Positions 57,012 to 64,000 of a stretch of DNA of 64,000 nt are shown one piece after another. This stretch comes from Drosophila pseudoobscura. Its lineage: Eukaryota; Arthropoda; Insecta; Diptera; Drosophilidae. The notes under the pieces were generated by a model. It had not been told where the DNA came from. It did not search any database and worked only from the letters and a program-made list of their open reading frames with translations. A program made the position numbers and the translations under genes. The first letter of the stretch is position 1; every line of letters begins with the position of its first letter. The stretch spans positions 14,455,001 to 14,519,000 of the forward strand of contig NC_046683.1 in the NCBI RefSeq assembly GCF_009870125.1, written 5' to 3'.

Positions 57012-60000
57012 TTATTCCATTTCGCCCCAGCTGCCGGTACTGCGGCGCTTGACTTGAATGCCCAGCTGTTCCTCGCCATATCGATCGAGGTAGTTCAACA
57101 GCCAGCGTGTGAACTCATCCATGTACGGATCAATGTGGGAAATCACACTGAATGTCTCCACCGATGGTGCGGGCATCTCTTGGGCACCAAATATTTTCTG
57201 CACAAGGTGCTCGCAGTGAAAAATGGCTACAATCACATCCGCTTCGAGGACTTCCAACCGCATCGCCAGCTTGGCAAACGACTCGGCGAACTGTTTCAGC
57301 ACAATATACGTCTTGCTAGAGAATACAGCTGTGGCAAAGAACAAGAGAGAGGGTGACAGGTATATTAGGTATGGTAGTAATCCATCAATTAGAAGAGGAT
57401 AGATAGATCCGCTCACTTGGTCGCTGCTTGCGTGAGATCACATAGTATTTTTGCAGCAAGCATTGGGCCGCATCCCCAAAGACCACCTTCCGCTTGTGCA
57501 GCAAGCCGAGAAGCATGCGCAAATCCTCTTCAGGTACGTTCAGTCCATCCTGCTCCGTCTTCTGGCCGTCCTCGCTGTGCAGCTGGAGCAGAAAACCCCA
57601 CAGGCTGTCGCTCACCTGCTCCCCCATGTAAATGGGCAGGCCAAAGATACTAAAAAGAAAGAGCGTCAATCATTGAATTATTGATTCTATGGTAGGAAGC
57701 GTACGGGCACAGTTTGGCAAAGGCCACTGTCTGATTGTTGGCATTCTCCGGTTGCCAGTGCGTCCAAATGGCGGCTTCCAGTGGCTGCTCGCCCTGCGTC
57801 TGCGGCACGGGCACCGCTCCGTTCTCGATAGCCTTCTCCAGCTGTTCGCCATGCTCGCGGGACAGACGCGTCCAATCACCGACATAGTAAACGCCCTGTT
57901 GGGCCATCAGCAGGGGACTGGCCACCACCCAATTGTAGCGCACGGGCAGTGCCGAGTACGTGGCCTGCAGACCGCCCTCGTGAGGGCCCAGGAAACGTGG
58001 CGCCAACTGACCCACACTGGACATCAGACGATTGGCCATGGTGCCGTCGGTGGCAATGATGCACAGCGAGATGGGGGACCGCAACTCGTCCGGCTCGATG
58101 GACGCAATGCTGGCCAGCAGGACCATCTTCAAGTAGACGTAACAGTCCATGGGTACGCACTCCTGGCTAAGCTGGGCGCTCAGGGCATAGATAAAGGCAT
58201 AGTCCGAGTACTGCGAGCAGATCAGTTGATACAATTTTTTCACGCTCGACGGCGCAAAGTTGAGGTCCGGCTTTGGGTGGGCTTCATTGGCTGGCCGACG
58301 GCTAAAGAGCTGATGGCGAGCCACAGTCGAAGAACTCGATTGTCCTGGAGGAGCCGCAGTTGGGAGAGACTTGAGTGCACTGTGAACTGTGCCATGTGTG
58401 TCTGGGTCTTCTTTGTCAATTTCAATATCAATTCCAACCATTGCCTGTTGGTTGTTGTCCTCCAAGTCCATATTGAGGAGCGGCCGACTGTGCATTATAT
58501 CCCTGGCCAAATCCCCCTGACTGAGGTTCCATCCCTCCTCCCATCCCTGCGCACGGGTAGAATTGCTGCGGGGGGTTTGGGCATTGTCCGTATCCAGGAT
58601 TTGGTTGGAATGCTGGTGGTGGTCCGTTTTGAGGTTGTCCATAGCTTGTTTGTTGTCCATAAAAGCCTGCTGCAGCATGTCGCGCATTGAAGTAATAGTT
58701 TGTTCCTGGTTTGGATACAAAGAGCTGATGGGACAACGGTAAATGTCCGAACTTTGGCACAAAGACACCACTTCTGTCTCCTGGGACGCGAATGTATATG
58801 ATGGGTTCGATTCTTTGTGGTACCAAGAACTGAGGGATGGCAATTCCTGGCTGGGACCTGATATAGAGGATGGCAGTCCGCAACCATCCAACTGTGTAGT
58901 AGTAGCCACAGCATGATCTGTCCCAGTTCCCACCCCAGTGATTGGGAGGCTGGCAAGCCGAAAAACCGACTGGCTCACCATCGGGTGGCAGTTCTCCATG
59001 GGCGCAGGGTGCTGCAGCGGCAGTCGATCTTCTCGTGCCAATATTTCGCCTGTCTGTGGGCGATAGACTACCTGGGATGTTAAAACATTCTCTGGAATAT
59101 CAATCCGTTCAGGCACCAAAAGCACTTCTATGGGCAATAGCCCTGGATCTGAAGTCAATGCTTCGGGAGCATAGGATGGAATAGCCGATAATATAATCGG
59201 ATTCGGACCAGGAGCCGAATAAGTCGATGGAGCCGGAGCTGGAACACTGCAATAATAGTTGTATGGGAACGGTTGAGGCATGGGATTTTCCATTTCCGTC
59301 ATCTCTCCCTGATTGGTATTCAGATAAGCCAAATCCTTGGCCGCAATGGAGCCTATCTTGCGTCGGGGACGACGGGCCTAAAATCGGTAGGCTTATGATA
59401 AGATGTGTCCCTCAGATTGGTTGTAGTACATCACTTACGAAGTTCATTCTGGTACGCTGAGTGGCCACTGCTTCCTGAGCCTGTGGTCCTACTCCCCAAT
59501 CGTGTATGGCAGTGCCAGTGGTTGTTGGCAGCTCCTCTGGCATCACACTTAGCTGGGATGTGGCCTCGGGCTCGGCTTGGCTTCGTAATTGTCTGGCAAG
59601 ACGACGATGATTCCTGTTGTCAGCTGTTTCCTGGGGTTCACTAGCAGATAGTTGAAAGGCATCGGCATCGGCATTATTCGAGTGATCGAGTAAAGCGCAG
59701 CCCTGAACAAGAGCCTCAGGCTGCTCCAGCTGCTGCCGTGTGCTCTGTATTTTTGTGGGCAGCGAGCTTAGCCATTTGGCCACCGACTCGCGCTTGTCGG
59801 GCTTTAAAGGTAGCGTCGGATCGTGCCAATATGCATCCTCTTTAGCCAGAAGAGCCCTCGTCTTGGCTCCAACAATTTCAAGCGGATTTTCGGATGCGTA
59901 TTTAACAGTCTGCACTTTTAGCGACGCTGCCTGTTCGGCTTTATTTGGAGAACCTTCGATATCGTCAGAGTCCCAGTCGAATGCTGGCAGAGTGGCAACC

Positions 60001-60288
60001 ACAGGTGTAGAGTTTGATGGCTTTTGATCGTTGTCTTGAAACGTTGGGGTTAGAATAGGGGTAACATTGCTGGTGTGACTGAATCCGTTTGATCCAGTGA
60101 TCGTGCTGTAAAGGGAAAACTCGTTGGAATCTAGACCCTTTCATCGTCAAAGGCGCATCACACACTTACCCAACGGCACCGACCGGATTCGAGGTATTTT
60201 CCGACTCCTCGTCGCTGCAGAAATATTTGTTGAGTGGGACAGCAGCCGTACCCTGGCGGCGTGCCCCTAGGCGCTTTTTAGATGACAT
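57012..60288 (-). CDS. mei-218: Meiotic MCM-like protein MEI-218 (second cistron)
   Basis: Preferred model, exons read leftward: 60288-60170, 60105-59439, 59377-58934, 58850-58439, 58344-57705, 57649-57417 and 57328-57012. They total 2832 bp (943 aa). MEI-218 forms, with MEI-217 and REC, the mei-MCM complex that opposes BLM helicase and allows meiotic crossovers in flies. The first 550 residues are low-complexity; the rest is an MCM AAA-like domain with degenerate catalytic motifs. Where MCMs have GDPGTAKS there is ATDGTMANRLM, and where they have CIDEFDKM there is YVGDWTRL. The split of the central exon by introns 58851-58933 and 58345-58438 is my inference (see findings); read unspliced, 59377-57705 is also open. 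Its start overlaps the mei-217 stop by 22 nt. Confidence 0.85.
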
Positions 60289-61511
60289 GCTTCAAAGCTG
60301 TAATTCGTAGATCCGGAAAAATGCCCAGTGATTAGGTATTTGGCTCCCAACTTCAGGTCGCAGGTGTAGGCATAGGCTAAACCAAAGCATAGGATCGTAT
60401 CAGTTGTGTTAAGAGAAGGAATGGTTACTCGGAGAACTCACCTCTAAGCCGTACTATGGTAGGGCGATGGATACGGTCAACGGTGCGCGGCGTCTGAACG
60501 CAGGAGCTGGGCAGAATGGCTAGCAGGCGATAGGTCTCTGTTACTCTCAATTTTTGGTATTCACTCATAGGCCGCGAGCAATTGGGGCACAATGGCGCTA
60601 AGGGAGAGGGGTGCACGTTGATATTACTATGGGAGGCATGGGTTGTGGCAGGTGTGTGTCGTGCAGCTAAGCGGTAAGATGCACATACCATCTGTGGCGC
60701 TGGTCTGCAGTGCGTTGCGCATGCACCCGCTGCCGCAGTACCAAGTCGATTGGAGGCTACACGCGGATGAAGAAAGAAGAGAATATCGCTTAGGAAAGAA
60801 AGAGAGAGAGAGAGAAAGAGGGAGAGGGGGGAATCGACTGTCACCGATTTCGCTTACACCTGTGTCTCAGTTGGGGTATAGGCCGAAAGGATGCCCTGGA
60901 CCAGGGACAGGCCGAGGCGTAGCGAATTCGCGGCCGGATCGAACAGCAAATTGGGACTATAGGGCAGCCCCACGACGCGCCACTGTGCGTGCAATTGGCC
61001 AATGTCGATTGGCTTGAGGCCGGCTACCTTCAATTGGTCCCGCACTAGGCCGTACACCGAATACTTGACGGCTAGGCCAAACTGCAGGGGCTCTTCGACT
61101 ATGAGCGGCAACAGCGATGGAGCATGCGTCAACAGATCAGCGTAGATAAAGTCGAGGCGCAGCAGCAATGGCGTCAGCAGTTTTTCGGGTGTGCGTGTGC
61201 GTCTGTAGTCCTCGATGAATGATGCAACGGTCCCTTCGACTATTTTCAGCAAATGTGTCTCGCGGCAGAATTTTTCCACTAACTTTTGCTCTTGGAACCT
61301 AAGCAGCGTGCGGCCATATAAAACATTGAAGTGTCAAATAACATTGATGTGCAATTTGAGTGTTATTTCAAGACAATGGTATTCTCATAATTCTTCGACA
61401 TTTGTTGTATACTCACTGACTAAAGCGTTGGCGCAAAATGTCGTCGTCTCTGACGTTCGAAAGATTCTCGTTGGCTTCTGGCTCCGCGAAAATGGGATTC
61501 ACATTGAACAT
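60267..61511 (-). CDS. mei-217: MEI-217, MCM N-terminal-like protein (first cistron)
   Basis: Five exons read leftward: 61511-61417, 61298-60858, 60756-60689, 60597-60442 and 60376-60267. They total 870 bp (289 aa), with consensus splice sites and consistent phases. It starts MFNVNPIFAEPEANENLSN. A C4 zinc-finger pattern of the MCM N-terminal domain is created by splicing exons 3 and 4 (WYCGSGCMRN, then LCPNCSRPM, residues about 184-210). An OB-fold-like piece follows (IVRLRGAYAYTCDLKLGAKY). Together MEI-217 and MEI-218 correspond to one vertebrate protein, MCMDC2, split in two. The last 22 nt of the frame overlap the mei-218 start, consistent with the dicistronic mRNA known in D. melanogaster. 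Confidence 0.88.
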
Positions 61512-62209
61512 TTTACTGCGCAACACGAGTACTCGCTTGCAACTGCAATTCTAATGGGTGCAGCTTATTTTCACAGCACAAAACGACGCAACAGCCAATG
61601 TGTGGCGAATTTGAAGACTCTTTTGAAAGACGGTGCAATTTTAGCGGGATAACAAGTGCTCAAAATGTTAGCGGTGAGTGTCCAACTATATCGATGGTAG
61701 ATTCGATACATCGAATGATTAATTCAGTAAAATATCAAATATCTAACAAAAATGTACGACTACCGATATCAAAACTGTCGATATATCAATAAAGGCGCTC
61801 TGGACATGCAACTCTTCTAAAGCAGCACATTACACACACTGACATGGCCAATATGTATGTATGCATGCATGTTATATTCTTCGGCCTAAGAACAGAATTA
61901 GTTTCCATCTAGTTATAATTGATTCATCCATTGTCAAAATTCCAGTCAGTGGGGACAAGCGAAATATCCTTTTGTTCTATGACGCAGACATTCACAATGT
62001 GCGAACATACATTTATTCAGCACTAAATACTATTAAAAAAAAAGGATGATAGGATCATAAATTAGTTTTTTACACTGTTTATTGGTTGGATCTTTTCATG
62101 TTTATTTTCTTGTTGTAAATTTAGTGTAGCATTACACGCGTTATTTTGTATAAAAAAAAAACAGACACAGAAGCATGTTTTTTGTGTGGTTGTTGGTTGC
62201 TGCCTCTCC
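61512..62209. other. mei-217 promoter side and RpS5 3' UTR
   Basis: Near 61685-61715 there are DRE-like sequences (tatatcgatgg, cgatacatcg), and near 61775 cgatatatc, about 170-270 bp upstream of the mei-217 ATG. The part next to 62209 is the RpS5 3' UTR, with tttatt (AATAAA on the minus strand) near 62078. No ORF of note is present. Confidence 0.45.

Positions 62210-64000
<1,791 letters not shown>

Noticed and set aside
57689-58690. 333-codon plus-strand frame opposite mei-218
   Set aside because: It is the antisense of the MCM-like coding exons, has no family resemblance, and crosses mei-218 splice sites.
58945-58975. Programmed -1 ribosomal frameshift at the shared tcggtttttcgg in mei-218 and its paralogue
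   Set aside because: The heptamer does not fit a good slippery site, frame 0 is still conserved just downstream, and a phase-matched intron explains the switch better.

Overview
This is nuclear DNA of a Drosophila species. The genes are fly orthologues with short introns (mostly about 55-110 bp), Drosophila core-promoter motifs, and dispersed mini-me/DINE-1 repeats. The gene set is that of the X chromosome (Muller element A). It joins blocks that I recall as far apart in D. melanogaster (Pex5-MED18-Gcna-deltaCOP near cytological 2B, and mei-217/mei-218-RpS5a near 15E), so an inversion-bearing lineage such as the obscura group is likely. Species and cytology are inference.

Layout. 1-8014 is a compact housekeeping block: 5' part of MMS22L (-), Pex5 (+), MED18 (-) and the SprT protease gene Gcna (+). 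8015-17140 is repeat-rich. It holds two tandem LTR-like repeats, a 5'-truncated and broken errantivirus-like retroelement, a lone 115-aa CH-domain gene and anonymous DNA. 17140-19874 is deltaCOP with its promoter. 21105-45600 is one long gene encoding an LL5/PHLDB-family protein (FHA, coiled coil, PH) with a 12-kb first intron. Its promoter looks like a duplicate of the deltaCOP promoter. 46885-56688 is a young, lineage-specific cluster. 57012-61511 is the dicistronic meiotic MCM-like locus mei-217/mei-218 (-). 62210-64000 is the 3' part of a RpS5 gene (-).

The most unusual region is 46.9-56.5 kb. A diverged copy of the mei-217/mei-218 locus lies there. Its mei-217 half is a relic. Its mei-218 half keeps an open frame of about 926 codons, has lost the MCM-like domain, and has gained phase 2-2 repeat exons. 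A recent 3.5-kb tandem duplication (49356-52888 and 52889-56478) then copied the 5' exons of this gene, an unknown Gln/Glu-rich gene, and the 3' part of a membrane-protein gene. At the junction the duplicated 5' exons are fused in frame, at a codon boundary, to the membrane segments. This predicts a new 360-aa chimeric protein.

Functionally, MMS22L, Gcna, mei-217 and mei-218 all act in genome stability or meiosis, but nothing in the sequence shows that they are co-regulated. Gene models were built by hand from open frames, splice sites and phase bookkeeping; each complete multi-exon model sums to a multiple of three.
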